Positions 43,793 to 54,880 of a stretch of 64,000 bases of DNA are shown here, piece by piece. Made by a program: the position numbers and the translations under genes. Origin of the DNA: Clytia hemisphaerica. Its lineage: Eukaryota; Cnidaria; Hydrozoa; Leptothecata; Clytiidae. The notes beneath the pieces are model-generated. The model was not told where the DNA came from. It did no database searches and worked only from the letters and a program-made list of their open reading frames with translations. The stretch is from the NCBI GenBank assembly GCA_902728285.1, contig CACVBU010000050.1:2080060-2144059 (forward strand), read 5' to 3'. Position 1 is the stretch's first letter. The number at the start of each line of letters is the position of its first letter.

Positions 43793-44024
43793 CCAGAGCC
43801 ACTAAAACAGGATACATTATTCTTTACCTAAGGCAACAGCTGTACTGTAAAAGACAAATCAATTATTGTAAAAAAATTACAGTATCAAACAAAAGAAAAT
43901 GTTCAAAAGGTCAAGGAAATCACCAGCGTTAACTTACAATTGGCATTGATAGCAAATTGTTGCGCTTTCAAAGTTTGTAAATATGAATGGCAGCTTTCAT
44001 GAGCTAAATCTTGATCATCTGGGG
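43793..44024. other. Spacer between H2 and E2
   Basis: AT-rich DNA with nothing recognised. Confidence 0.4.
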
Positions 44025-44625
44025 TACTGTCAACTGCTCTAACTTAGGACTATCTTACAAAACATGGGACAGTCATTCGGCCACCATTTCACAACCGAAT
44101 CTCCAAAGTCATTTAATTACTGTAACATACTGCAAATCATAGATACAGCAAATAATGTGAATATGCTACTCTCACCTGGAAGGCTTTCACGTGCAAAAGG
44201 AACAAATCTTTGCGATGAGAAACATATAAATGCAATCGCGCGCATTCGCGCAAGCGTCCAAACACAGATATAAGAAAGTCCGTTCTTCCGCAGACACTTG
44301 GTAACTTTGACATCTCAATCAATCGTGCAGGCTGGAAAAAAGTCTCTAGAGAAAAACAACACAAAAAATGGTGTCAAGATTTGAGCAGCACGAGTGTGAT
44401 TAAATTGTTTATTACCTCTTCAAATTATGTACTTTCAAAATGCTTTAAAAATATACATTTGGTTGTGATTATGAGATGGTGAAAGTTTGATTGATAAACT
44501 TGGTTGAAGTTATCAAAACAAACTTGTTGTAAAAGAGATTTAAAAAACATTAGGTGAAAATACAGCCCAGAAATCAACCGCCCCAAGATTTGACCAATCG
44601 TCCCAAGTTAGAGCAGTTGAGGGTA
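44025..44625. mobile_element. Element E2 with tactgtcaactgctctaact ends
   Basis: The left end tactgtcaactgctctaact and the right end agttagagcagttgagggta are inverted. It is a shorter relative of E1 (4157-7714), sharing ttcggccaccatttcac and gattgataaacttggt segments. No ORF of note. Confidence 0.7.
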
Positions 44626-45416
44626 ATTACAGAACGATTTTGACTAATCTTGAATAATTCTGAGAATGTTAGAGATGCGATTTTCTGCTATATTCCCTTC
44701 CAAAGTAGGACAATTAAATAGCACAAATTGTTTTTCTAGTATTAACTAATGATCTCAAAATTAATTAAAAAAGTGTCCCATAACTAAATCTCGCCAAACT
44801 TGTTTATTCTTCATGACTTGCAACCAACTAAAGTTTCTAAGGCATTTCCATATGATTCTTTCAATTTCACTTCTCCTAAATTTTCAAGCATATTGAGGTA
44901 AAAATGGACACTTTGGACAGTGAAACAGGGGATTAAATTTTTAGACCAATTGCTACATGTTTGCAAATAAACCCTTGGTGTTTTAACATATTTTGAACAA
45001 TTATTATGGACAACAAAATTAAAAAAATTCATTGTTGAAGTATTTTAACTGGAAATTACAGTTTACTGTAATTACAGTTTAAAAACATTCTTGCATGAGG
45101 TAATTATGGGACACCTTTTCAGAAACAGGGGTGTGTTGTATGATAGTGTGTATTATAGATTCACCTTTTCTTTCAGACGACAGTGAGTGTTTGATATTTT
45201 ACAGACCCGTACGACCTGTATAACACAAAAAAAGACTTGTAGGTTGTATAGCTGCGAGAGTGGTATGAGTATATGGACCAATCAGATATGCCGTTCATAC
45301 TTGTTCTGGACTACTACCATGTACATGCTCGTTTTGATTACAAAAAATAATCATATTGTCTTTTGTAGAATTATAAAAATTAATTTTTTAAATGGTTGCT
45401 GGTGTTCGCTTCATTG
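44626..45416. other. TMEM272-like gene upstream region
   Basis: AT-rich DNA with no coding region. It probably contains the promoter and 5' UTR of the gene starting at 45417. Confidence 0.35.
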
Positions 45417-48400
45417 ATGGAAGAAAATCAAACTGTTGATGATGCCCCTCCTCCTTCATATGATTCAATTGCAGGTATAATTATTCATGTCTTTTGTTGA
45501 TATTCAATGTTCAATGTTCGAGTTTTTATTTGACGTCAGTTAGTCAACACGCATTTTGTGTAGTTCTTCAAAAATGGTTGAAATTTAGCAAAATCAAAAA
45601 CATGAACGAAAAAACGACAAAAAGCAAGAAAAACAACCATTTGAAGAAGCTAAACAAAACCAAACATGCACTCCCACCTCCTGCTCAGATGATGATGACC
45701 AAAACCGTCTAAAATGCCGAAAATGCCACCGCATGGTACACTACGAGTGCACACAATTACCGCTTTATCAGCTGCAAATTTTTGCCAACACTTATAACGA
45801 ACAATATCTATGTCAGAATTGCGTGCGGATAACACGATCTCTAATGAGTAAAATAGGTGAGAACTCGTATCATATGATGCAGAGGGAGATTGAGAAGAAG
45901 GACGACGTCATTAAAAAACTCAAAAACCAGCTAGCCAAGAACCGTAGCCTTAAGAACGATATCGAAAACATCTTAACCAATAAGATGGCTGACTTTGAAA
46001 TAAAAACCAAGCAGATTATAAAAGAAGAAATAAAGCAAACGACGAATTACATAGAGAAAACATCAGAAAAAACATACGCTGAAATAACTAAGAAACACAA
46101 GGATAATTTCAAATCAGCAGTGAGAGAACACCAACAAGAAAACAAGAATGAAGAAAGAGACATCGAATCAAGAAAACGAAATATTATTATACATGGAATG
46201 GTGGAATTAGAGGTAGACAACAAAGAGGAACAACAGGAACAAGACAAAATAGATATTGAAGGTATACTAGGTAACATTGGCGTTCAAGATATCAAACCGT
46301 CCCACCATCATCGCATTGGACAAAACCGAAAAGGGCTACATTGGCGTCCAATCAAGTTGATCTTAAAAAAGTATAGAGGAAAAAGAACGGATAATGCAAA
46401 ATCTGCATAAGCTGAAACGATTCAATGAAATTGGTGGCTTTAGCATCACAGACGACTTCACCATCAACGAAAGAAAAATTATTAAAGATATGTGCCAAAA
46501 GGCGACAAAAATGAATTCAAAAAATGACGATTTCGTTTGGCATGTAAGAGGAAGCCCTAGAACAAACCTTCGCCTAGTTCGAAAACCTAGGACAAAGACC
46601 AAAACAACGTCTTCTCTTCTGTCCATATCTTCTGACGACTGGACGACAGATGAAGAATTAGACAATTTATAAATCTAAAATTATTTCGTAGAGGTCGATA
46701 GACCTGTGAAATATAATTCTATGAATGTTTCAATGCTTCACTGAAATAAACGATGAATTTCGGTTCTTGATAACGATATGAGGATAAAAGAAAAGCTTTA
46801 AGGCCATATAATGCTAATTTTCAAATTGCACCATGATAAGATGACATTTTGTGCATGGTTTAATTTTTTAATGTTTTTACAATTTCTTTCTAAAAAAATC
46901 ATTACTTATCATCCTTTCTGTTTTTCATTTTAGCTGATCCACCACCAACATATGACAGTATTTTTGGTGAGCTGAGAAATGCACGGGCAGAATCATCTGG
47001 CACAGCAGATTTTATAAAGAAAGTCATCTTTGTTATACTTTCTACAAGTAGGTTTTTTTATGTTGAAGGTATTTTACTAATATAATAATTAGATAATTAG
47101 ATTTTAAAGATTAAAATAAGACTCTCTTAGTAACAACATTATCTATAATAATAGCTGTACGTGTTTAAAGCCTTTCTCTGCAGCGTTTTGATTTTTGCTA
47201 GCGATTTCAGATTTCCGTATGTTTTAGATTTGCATCAACATTTTTAGCGTAAACACAGATAATATTGATAATTCTTGCCCCCTGCTGATTATTGTCCATG
47301 AATTTTATAGATTTCAACAATAGGCTGCAGAAAACTTCCACATTCTTCCACATTGAATTTTTTAAGTGACCTGTCATCTTCCTAATTTTGTGGTATTTTG
47401 GTATTTTTAAAGAATTTTAGAAGCACCCTACTATTTCTACTCTTCATTTTCAATTTTTACGAGAAACATTTCAAAAGATTTTTAATGATTTTGAAAGACT
47501 TTCAAAGTAACACTCGAATGTCTACACACGATGATGGCTAGGAATCCCTTTTTTTATTTTGAAGCTTTTTGGAAGCAAATCTTTTGTGGTAGAAACTAGC
47601 CTTGCAAGGTCATTTTTTAAACTTAGATCTTTTTATTATATGTTTTATGTGCTTTATTCAATGTAGGTAATGAATTAGAGACAAGTCGTCTGTGACGACG
47701 ACCTGGGGCCGCTAGTTTCTGTCTATATACAGTTATTGCTATGTTTATTTTTATCAACCATTAATTTATCTTTGTTTTCTAGTTGGATGCACTATCTGTT
47801 TGGGATTGTCCATTGCTTTGCCAGTGGCATGTATTGTAATAGGTTCGTTTTTTTCTTTTCCTCAGTCAATACTCAACATAATCTTTGCTGAAAGTGTCCT
47901 TTAATTTGAAATTTCTCTTTGTTTGATTACAACGACTAGTTGTCACGATCAATTAGATTATTAACTGTACTGTAGGAAGGTAGAACATCAACAAAATTCG
48001 ATTTTCTCTTTTCCTCTCTATAGGAGTCAAATACAAAGATGATTGCCCACGTCAACGTTTGATTCCGATCTATTTGATTGTGATGGGTGCATTTGGTACG
48101 GTACGTCATTTCTTGGGAATGCATTCACAGTGTAAACGAAGGAATCAGCAAAATGATGGTGACAGCTCAGATGAAGCAAATAAAAAGACATTCTTAGAAA
48201 GACTTATTGATTGTTTCTTGGTAGCTTGGTTCATAGCTGGCAATGTATGGATTTACAGTATTTATGAGCCGTCTTATAATAAGTTTACGGATCCCTTGGA
48301 TTATTGTGATGAGACGCTTTATTTGTTTTCATTTTGGTTGATGACCGCTTCATATATTTGTATTGCGTTGTTATGTTGCTGTATGTGCTGTATGGCATGC

Positions 48401-48424
48401 ACTGCTGCTTTCTCTGATGATTAG
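45417..48424 (+). CDS. TMEM272-like four-TM protein with PPxY motifs
   Basis: Four coding exons: 45417-45474, 46934-47047, 47783-47842 and 48024-48424. They join in frame with gt/ag introns to give 210 aa. The cytosolic-looking N-terminus has two PPxY motifs (PPSY at 12-15, PPTY at 23-26), each in a PPPxYDSI context, which in other proteins recruit WW-domain ubiquitin ligases of the Nedd4 type. About four membrane segments follow: VIFVILSTIGCTICLGLSIA, LIPIYLIVMGAFGTV, LIDCFLVAWFIAGNVWIY and LYLFSFWLMTASYICIALL. A Cys-rich end follows (CCCMCCMAC), possibly palmitoylated. The layout matches the TMEM272 group, whose function is little known. Each intron position splits a codon. Intron 1 contains a LINE ORF1 remnant. 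Confidence 0.85.
45589..46672 (+). pseudogene. LINE ORF1 remnant with PHD-like finger
   Basis: Open from 45589 without an upstream Met. It encodes a PHD-type Cys4-His-Cys3 finger (CTPTSC, LKCRKC, HYEC, YLCQNC), a coiled coil (about 45850-46140) and then an RNA-binding ORF1 core (RNIIIHGMVELE, HHRIG). The frame shifts in the A-run near 46370 and resumes as ERIMQNLHKLKRF to 46672. PHD-plus-coiled-coil ORF1 proteins are known in CR1-type LINEs. No RT follows, so only the 5' portion or a retrocopy was inserted. It lies in intron 1 of the TMEM272-like gene, same strand. Confidence 0.75.
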
Positions 48425-49484
48425 AAGCAGATGCAATACAGATTTACTTTATTTTTGTTTCTTTGGTTTCTGATGAAGAATCATTTTTAGTTTATTAGTC
48501 ACATGATTTTTATTTAGCAATATTAATTTATTTTCAGGAGGGTTGGGGAGAATTCTTTTTTTGCGATTTTTAGAATATTCTTATTGAAAATATTATCCCA
48601 CATTGATTTATTTGTAATAAAAGCTATGAATTTCAAATGAATACCATCATTTACGGGTAGTTTTGGTCCTGTTGTAGAATTTCATTCTAGCAAAATTATT
48701 CCACGTACATTTTTTCACCGGACATTAGGTGAACCCTAAGGGCTTTTCCACTTTTCCACTTGAAATGTTTTACAGAACTTTCTTTATGAATCAGATTTGC
48801 GTTGATTATCATTTGGTACTGCTACAATTAATTCATTTTTCTAGCATTACATACGCATCTTTATATAGTGGCTAACTACAATTTACAATTTCTGAAAATT
48901 ATTTAGAGTAAAAATATTAAAATTATTGAGTTTTTTCGTAAAATAAATAAATCATAGGATAAAAATGTCCGAATTTGATATCCAAGTTTATTTAAAGCTC
49001 CCAACGATGCATAAAAAATCGGGCACGGGTCTAAAAAGATTTTTCTGTCTTTTGTACACTTCGATGTCTCAGAAGTGCGTCGCTACCCCAACCTTTTTGA
49101 AATCCTTTTTTTTTTTTGTACAAGTAGCTCTCTACCGCCCCCTTACGAATTCTAAACATTATTATCGATCTGTTTTATACTGTGGGAAAGACTGATGAAA
49201 ATATATAAATAGGTTTTTAAAGGTTTCATTTTTACATAAGTGTTACCGTTTCATATCAGGCACATCTTTCATATTAGGACTGTGTCTGCCTATTGTTATA
49301 TTGTTCTGACTGTAAGTAAAAAAATGTTTTTTTTCTTTCCCTCTTTTTGACCAATGTTGCTCCACATCCGTTTTAATTCAATATCAAAAAGCTTGTGAAT
49401 CAAAATTGATGATTAAGAGTATTAAGCAAACCATATCACTCTTATCAAAAAACAAAACCTTTTAACGTTTTAATTTTAAAAATA
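48425..49484. other. TMEM272-like 3' flank
   Basis: AT-rich, probably 3' UTR then intergenic DNA, with 'aataaaagc' near 48617 as a plausible polyadenylation signal. No gene recognised. Confidence 0.35.
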
Positions 49485-49755
49485 CACGTTTTTCTTTTTT
49501 TAAGAAACATGAGGCTCAGAATGCCTAAAAAACTAAGAAACATGCTGAAGCTGAGAATGAGAAAAATAACATCTTTTAATTCAATTTTTTAAGAACCTTC
49601 CAATCAAAACAAATGTTTTTTTTCTTTGCATGAAAAATAGGCTAATTATGTCAAAAAGTTTAGAAACATGTAAGAAACATTTAAGGCTCAAAAGGCCGAT
49701 TTCTTAAGGAGCATTGAGGCTGCTTGGTAAAACTAGTTTCTTAAAAAAAAACGTG
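49485..49755. mobile_element. MITE with cacgttttt ends and taagaaacat repeats
   Basis: TA flanks cacgtttttc... and ...aaaaacgtg (TA at 49483-49484 and 49756-49757). Several 'aagaaacat' motifs occur inside. It is a variant of the family at 58487, 58935 and 60566. Confidence 0.6.
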
Positions 49756-49866
49756 TAGTTTACAAAACTCTTTAATTTTTTCAATACCAACCTTCATTTT
49801 CACTAACATCGTACAATATATTTTTCGTACTTTTTTTTGCGGTATTAAAAAAACAAGAAACAAAAT

Positions 49867-50029
49867 ATGAATAAACCAAAAAAAATGGAACCAACAAAAA
49901 TACTAAGAATGGAAGTCTCTATTCGATCAATTGATGGAAGAACTTGGTGTGTGGATAAAAACAAAGATTATTTGGACGCTATTTATCGATACAATGTGGA
50001 AATCAAAGGGGCTTTAACTATGTATATAG
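49867..50029 (+). CDS. Possible orphan 5' exon
   Basis: An open frame beginning MNKPKKMEPTKILRMEVSIR that continues through DGRTWCVDKNKDY to LTMYI, followed by a strong donor gtaagt at 50030. No downstream partner exon was found and the product is unrecognised. It lies antisense and 3' of the coiled-coil gene. Confidence 0.2.
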
Positions 50030-50289
50030 TAAGTACACTATTTCTATTTTTTTATTTCCTTACTGCTTTTCATGTTTTAAATGTTTTCTGCAACCATTGA
50101 TCTAAGTACCGATGCTATCCCTATCTCGTATAACAAGGGGCTCCTGAAATACAATGTCCTACCAGCATGTTTTTTCCACACTTTATCGCGTTTGTTTATT
50201 GCCAAAAAATGAAAATAAAAATCACAAGAGCTTAAATTCCATCTTCCTTACAAATATTACCAAGACGACTAGATTAGATTCTCGTTATG

Positions 50290-51819
50290 TTAAGTATTCT
50301 CAACTTCCTTCAGTAACGTGTTGACTATGTCGAGTGTTTGATTTGATTTGTCAGAAGATTTAACACATCGTGGAAAGATAGACTTTTTCTTACGACTCAA
50401 TAATACAGTTTTCAGTTCTTCTAAGCCTGTTTTTATTACATGATCGATATCCCTCCTTTCATGAGATTCTAAACTTTGAACGTCAATTCTTTTTGATAAT
50501 CTTCTCGAAAGAGTATCACTGCATTTGATTTCACCTTCAGCATTGGTCAATAACTGTTCGTAAATCCACCGTTGTTCGCGTTCGTTGCTCATTTTATCCA
50601 TATAGTGTTCCAACATATTTTGTTGATCCTTAGTTTGATTCAGTTTCGATTCAAATGAATTGCTCTTTTTGACAGCCTCGTTCACCGTGATCTGCAGCTT
50701 TTCAATGATATTTTCCAAGCCTTCATTTTCCTTACGAGCTGAATGTAAAGTTGCACCAAGTTTCTTTCTTTCTTTTTCAAGGTACTCAATTCTTGACTGT
50801 TTTTCATCAACATTCAGTCTCAAGTTTCTTATTCTCTTCAGCAATTCTGTGATTGATTTCTGGCTTTCGGTAAAACACTTCTGATAATGGCAATTCTGAG
50901 GATCATGCTGCTTGATGCACACAGCTTTGGCAATCATCGGCAATGTGATAGAATCATCTGTAGAATCGACCAATGTTTCTATCGTTTCCTCAGAATGATT
51001 AAGTGTATCACTATAATCGAAATTCGCCAGAGCTTCAATCACATCAGCGTTGGAACTGTCGAATTTATCAACTGTTCTTTCTTCTTCGCACGCCTCAAGT
51101 TCATCAATAACGTTAGAATCACCAGTATAAAGAACACCATCATCTGAGTCCGGTATAGGACTTGATGTATCAAGTGAGTCCATCAATATCATACCATCCA
51201 AAGCTTGTTCTTGTAGGCTTGTCAAGCGGTCTTTCCATAAATCGATCTCTTTTTGTAGCTCAAGAACTCTTTCCATGCAAAACAATTCTTGATCTGATTT
51301 CTCTTGTAATCGTAACTGATCATTTTCCTTCGATATTTCGTCCATCTCGGTATTCTTCTCTTTGAGCTTAGTTCGTAGTTGACCAATTTCTTGACGGAAT
51401 TTCTGAATTTAAAGAAGATGTAAGTAGTCTAGTATAACCTAAAAGTAGAATTAACCTTTTGGAAGGTCTGGCGTTACAATTTAGGACTTTACAGGAAAAC
51501 TTACACCCGTTATTTTCAGGATTTCCAACTTTTCAATATTTACTATCAAAATTATATGATTATTTTACTGCTCTGAATGGTTCTACTCTTTGATATGCAT
51601 ATATTTATACTTAGACTTATGCCACAAACATTACATGAACCAGAGCACAGTCATCACATAAGCTTTTTTCTATGGGCACAATGGCTAAGCCAGCCAGAAG
51701 GAATAGGGAGAGACACTTACTTCTTCTTTCATTTCGACCTCCGACTCTTCCAATAAATTCTCCTTTCGAGTTTTGATGTTATTGTACAATAAACCCGCAT
51801 TTACCACTGCTTCAGGCAT
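50290..51819 (-). CDS. Coiled-coil protein of unknown function
   Basis: Two coding exons on the complement: 51819-51721 (33 codons, starting MPEAVVNAGLLYN) and 51402-50290. The intron has gt/ag ends in phase 0, giving 403 aa. Residues about 34-95 form a coiled coil (KFRQEIGQLRTKLKEK onward). Residues about 95-200 are acidic and probably disordered (SPIPDSDDGVLYTGDSN). A second long coiled coil at about 215-330 follows (KSITELLKRIRNLRLNVDEK). The basic tail ends KKKSIFPRCVKSS...LLKEVENT. No catalytic or targeting motif was seen. It converges with the TMEM272-like gene. A structural or adaptor role is likely from composition only; upstream non-coding exons cannot be excluded. Confidence 0.75.
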
Positions 51820-52083
51820 TCTCTTGCGATAATTACTTTTAACGATAATTAAGTTCAACAAAAAATCTTCTTAACTGTATAAAAAACACAACAAAACTCT
51901 TCATCAACGTTGGTGACCTTAAAAAAAAAACAATCAACTTTCAAACGTTTGCTTTATACATTTGAATACGTTGCAATGCTCTTCGAACGTCTGACGTCAA
52001 TTATATGTCTGAGACCATTTTTTTTTTAGTTTTTTTTTATTATTGTCTTTCAGGTTCTTCCATATTTTACAATGGCTATTCGT

Positions 52084-52770
52084 CCCGGGGGGGGGGGGCA
52101 GCTGGGCAAAAGGACCCCGGGGGGGGGCACTGGGTTTGCGGACTGACGGTAAATGCGGGCCAAAAATTGGCTTTTATAATTGCACCCTTACAGTGCAGCA
52201 AAAATCAGTGAAAATCATACCCTTAGAGTGCATTTTCCCCAAAATTTTCTATCCTTTTCGTGCAAAAAATGGTCAAAATTCTAGCATTTTTGGTCAAAAT
52301 ATCTAGGTTTTTCAAGAATTTTCTGAAATTTCTACCCTTACAGTGCATCTCTAGTTTTTCCGACCCTTACAGTGCATTTTAAACATATTGGAAAAGGTAC
52401 CCTTAGGGCCCGCACATACCCGTCGGTCCTTTTCCCGGGGGGGCAGCTGGGCAAAAAGACCGACGGGTATGTGCGGGTCCTAAGGGTACCTTTTCCAGTA
52501 TGTTTAAAATGCGCTGTATGGGTCGGAAAAACTAGAGATGCACTGTAAGGGTAGAAATTTCAGAAAATTTTTGAAAAATCTAGATATTTTGACCAAAAAT
52601 GCTAGAATTTTGACCATTTTTTGCACGAAAGGGATAGAAAATTTGGGGGAAAATGCACTCTAAGGGTATGATTTTCAATGATTTTTGCTGCATTGTAAGG
52701 GTGCAATTTTAAAAGCCAATTTTTGGCCCGCATATACCGTCAGTCCACAAACCCAGTGCCCCCCCCCGGG
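52084..52770. mobile_element. CCCGGG-ended element, inverted dimer
   Basis: cccggggggg at the left and cccccccggg at the right are flanked by ctattcgt (52076-52083 and 52771-52778), an 8-bp duplication. The two halves (to about 52435 and from about 52440) are inverted copies, each with several 'cccttacagtgca' motifs and a gtccgcacatacccg segment. A central ccgggggggcagctgggcaa marks the junction. Confidence 0.8.
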
Positions 52771-52851
52771 CTATTCGTCCTATGTAAAAATAATCATATT
52801 TAAATAAAAAGATAATCAAAAATATATTTCAAAACCAAAAAATTAAAAATC

Positions 52852-52890
52852 CATAACTCGGAGTTTCATGCTCTAAGCAATCATCAGATG
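52852..52890 (-). ncRNA. Hammerhead-ribozyme-like motif, PLE2 left arm
   Basis: On the minus strand: cat, ctgatga, stem tgc-ttaga-gca, gaaac, five-base loop, gtt, atg. It is the exact mirror of 53879-53917. Stem I is short as written and may extend. Confidence 0.6.
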
Positions 52891-53403
52891 TAACTAAAAA
52901 ATTAAAAAGCTGTGTGAAAACATATGTTACAAAGTTGGTAAAATGCTGATTAAAAAGTCGTAAAAAAGTGATAAAATCGTAAAACTATGAATTGTCACGA
53001 AGGACATCAAATGTGTCCGGAGGGACGTCTTTAAAGTTTTTTAAAAAGAATTTGCTCATATGACGGCACGTGGAGATTAGTTCGGTTCTTTTGTTTATAA
53101 GTTTGTCTTTGGAAGTAATTATATGGTACTTTTCGGTCATGCAAAGGTTGCACGATTTTCCCCCATTTGAATAGGGTTTTGCATGATCGATGACTTTCCA
53201 GGATAACAGGGGCGAAATGTTTTTGCGCTGTAGTTTCCATACGTGCTTTGAAAGTTCAGTGGAATTCTCTTTTTCCTCATACCTAAAAGTATGTTTGTGT
53301 TGGTTCCATCTCGTTTTGAATGTATTTTCGGTAAGGCCGATGTAGTTGACACCCTCGTCGTCTGGGGAGGATTTTACCGTGCGTTGGTATATTAAATGCT
53401 TAT

Positions 53404-53760
53404 CCAGACGACGAGGGTGTCAACTACATCGGCCTTACCGAAAATACATTCAAAACGAGATGGAACCAACACAAACATACTTTTAGGTATGAGGAAAAAG
53501 AGAATTCCACTGAACTTTCAAAGCACGTATGGAAACTACAGCGCAAAAACATTTCGCCCCTGTTATCCTGGAAAGTCATCGATCATGCAAAACCCTATTC
53601 AAATGGGGGAAAATCGTGCAACCTTTGCATGACCGAAAAGTACCATATAATTACTTCCAAAGACAAACTTATAAACAAAAGAACCGAACTAATCTCCACG
53701 TGCCGTCATATGAGCAAATTCTTTTTAAAAAACTTTAAAGACGTCCCTCCGGACACATTT
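53404..53760 (+). pseudogene. PLE2 GIY-YIG endonuclease fragment
   Basis: Reads DDEGVNYIGLTENTFKTRWN, then RYEEKENSTELSKHVW, a DHAKPYSNGGKSCNLC Cys pair and KYHIITSKDKLINKRTELIS: the second half of a Penelope-type nuclease with GLT in place of the usual GKT. The first residues are lost at the palindrome centre. The left arm (52813-53365) holds the same fragment on the minus strand. Confidence 0.7.
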
Positions 53761-53878
53761 GATGTCCTTCGTGACAATTCATAGTTTTACGATTTTATCA
53801 CTTTTTTACGACTTTTTAATCAGCATTTTACCAACTTTGTAACATATGTTTTCACACAGCTTTTTAATTTTTTAGTTA

Positions 53879-53917
53879 CATCTGATGATTGCTTAGAGCA
53901 TGAAACTCCGAGTTATG
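53879..53917 (+). ncRNA. Hammerhead-ribozyme-like motif, PLE2 right arm
   Basis: ctgatga at 53882-53888, stem II tgc/gca with loop ttaga, gaaac at 53902-53906, a one-pair stem III (c/g around tccga), gtt at 53912-53914 as the cleavage triplet, and stem I cat/atg. PLEs are known to carry minimal hammerheads of this kind, with very short stem III. All core bases expected for cleavage are present. Confidence 0.65.
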
Positions 53918-54275
53918 GATTTTTAATTTTTTGGTTTTGAAATATATTTTTGATTAAAGAAGCTCTACTCCTGGTTGGTTTTATCGAGCACTCTTTGAAT
54001 ATGATTTCACCTTATTTGATTGATAAATAAAAAGATAATTATATTCTATGAAAGAAATATGCTGTAGAAACAAAACACATAAAAAAAACTCAAGGATACT
54101 GACAGAACTCGCAAAATTGTAGATTGTAAAACCGTAAAACTGAAGAAACAAAACACAAAACAAAACTCAAGGATACTGACAGAGCTCACAAAATTGCAGA
54201 AAAAAAACAGAAAGTATAGCTTGTTGGTGTTATAGTGGTTGGTTTAGGATAAGTTCGGTTGAGTTGTAGTCGTAT

Positions 54276-54611
54276 CCCGGGGGGGGGGGGGGTACTAGGT
54301 TTGCGAGGTGACGGGTATGTCCGAGCCGAAAATCGAAAATTGACCCTTTGAGAGACAAAATTTTGGTGATTTTGGGACCCTTTGAGAGACTTTTTCCTAA
54401 ATTTTGGTCCATTTTTTCCAAATTTTGGTTTGATTTTCACCAAATTTTGGTCAAATTTTTTGGAAATCATGACCCTTTGAGAGAGAAATTTTTGATTTTC
54501 GTGATTTTGGGACCCTTTCAGAGACTAACTTTTGAATTTGTACCCCTTTGAGAGACTTTTGAGGAATGAGAAAAGGTACCCTTATGGCTCGCACATACCC
54601 GGCACCCCGGG
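54276..54611. mobile_element. CCCGGG-ended MITE with gaccctttgagagac repeats
   Basis: Starts cccgggggg at 54276 and ends accccggg at 54611. agtcgtat flanks both sides (54268-54275 and 54612-54619), an 8-bp duplication. Six 'ccctttgagagac' type motifs recur inside at about 30-80 bp spacing. Open frames crossing it are spurious. Confidence 0.8.
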
Positions 54612-54731
54612 AGTCGTATTGAAGTGGCTAATCCTGCGAAAATTTCAGTGTTGATCAGACCACCAGACTAAAATATCAAGTAAATATTGTAAATATTTTA
54701 GGTAAATATTAATAATAGACCTCATGATCAT

Positions 54732-54880
54732 CAGGGCCGGCGAATCAATTTTGAAAGTGGAGGGGCCAAATAGTAAGTGTCTAAGGAGGCGCCACCACGG
54801 TTGGTTGATTTTTTTTTTCTTAGCAAAAAAGTGGGGGGGCCATGGCCCCCCCCCCGGCCCTCCCCGTTTCGCCGGCCTTG
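54732..54880. mobile_element. Small MITE with cagggccggcgaa ends
   Basis: cagggccggcgaa and ttcgccggccttg are inverted ends of a 149-bp element with opposed G and C runs. CAGGG ends resemble hAT elements. No clear duplication was found. Confidence 0.6.

Larger units (their letters stand above)
52813..53956. mobile_element. Penelope-like element PLE2, 553-bp-arm palindrome
   Basis: Arms 52813-53365 and 53404-53956 are inverted copies around a 38-bp spacer. Open frames on the two strands translate identically across the coding part. Each arm encodes a GIY-YIG-type nuclease end (YIGLTENTFKTRWNQHKHTF, then ELSKHVWKL) and carries a hammerhead motif. The RT is absent. aaataaaaagataat occurs just outside both sides (52803-52817 and about 54026-54040), which may be host sequence duplicated on insertion or chance. 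Confidence 0.82.

Noticed and set aside
46047..46665. Ser/Leu-rich minus-strand frames
   Set aside because: Shadows of the LINE ORF1 remnant on the plus strand.
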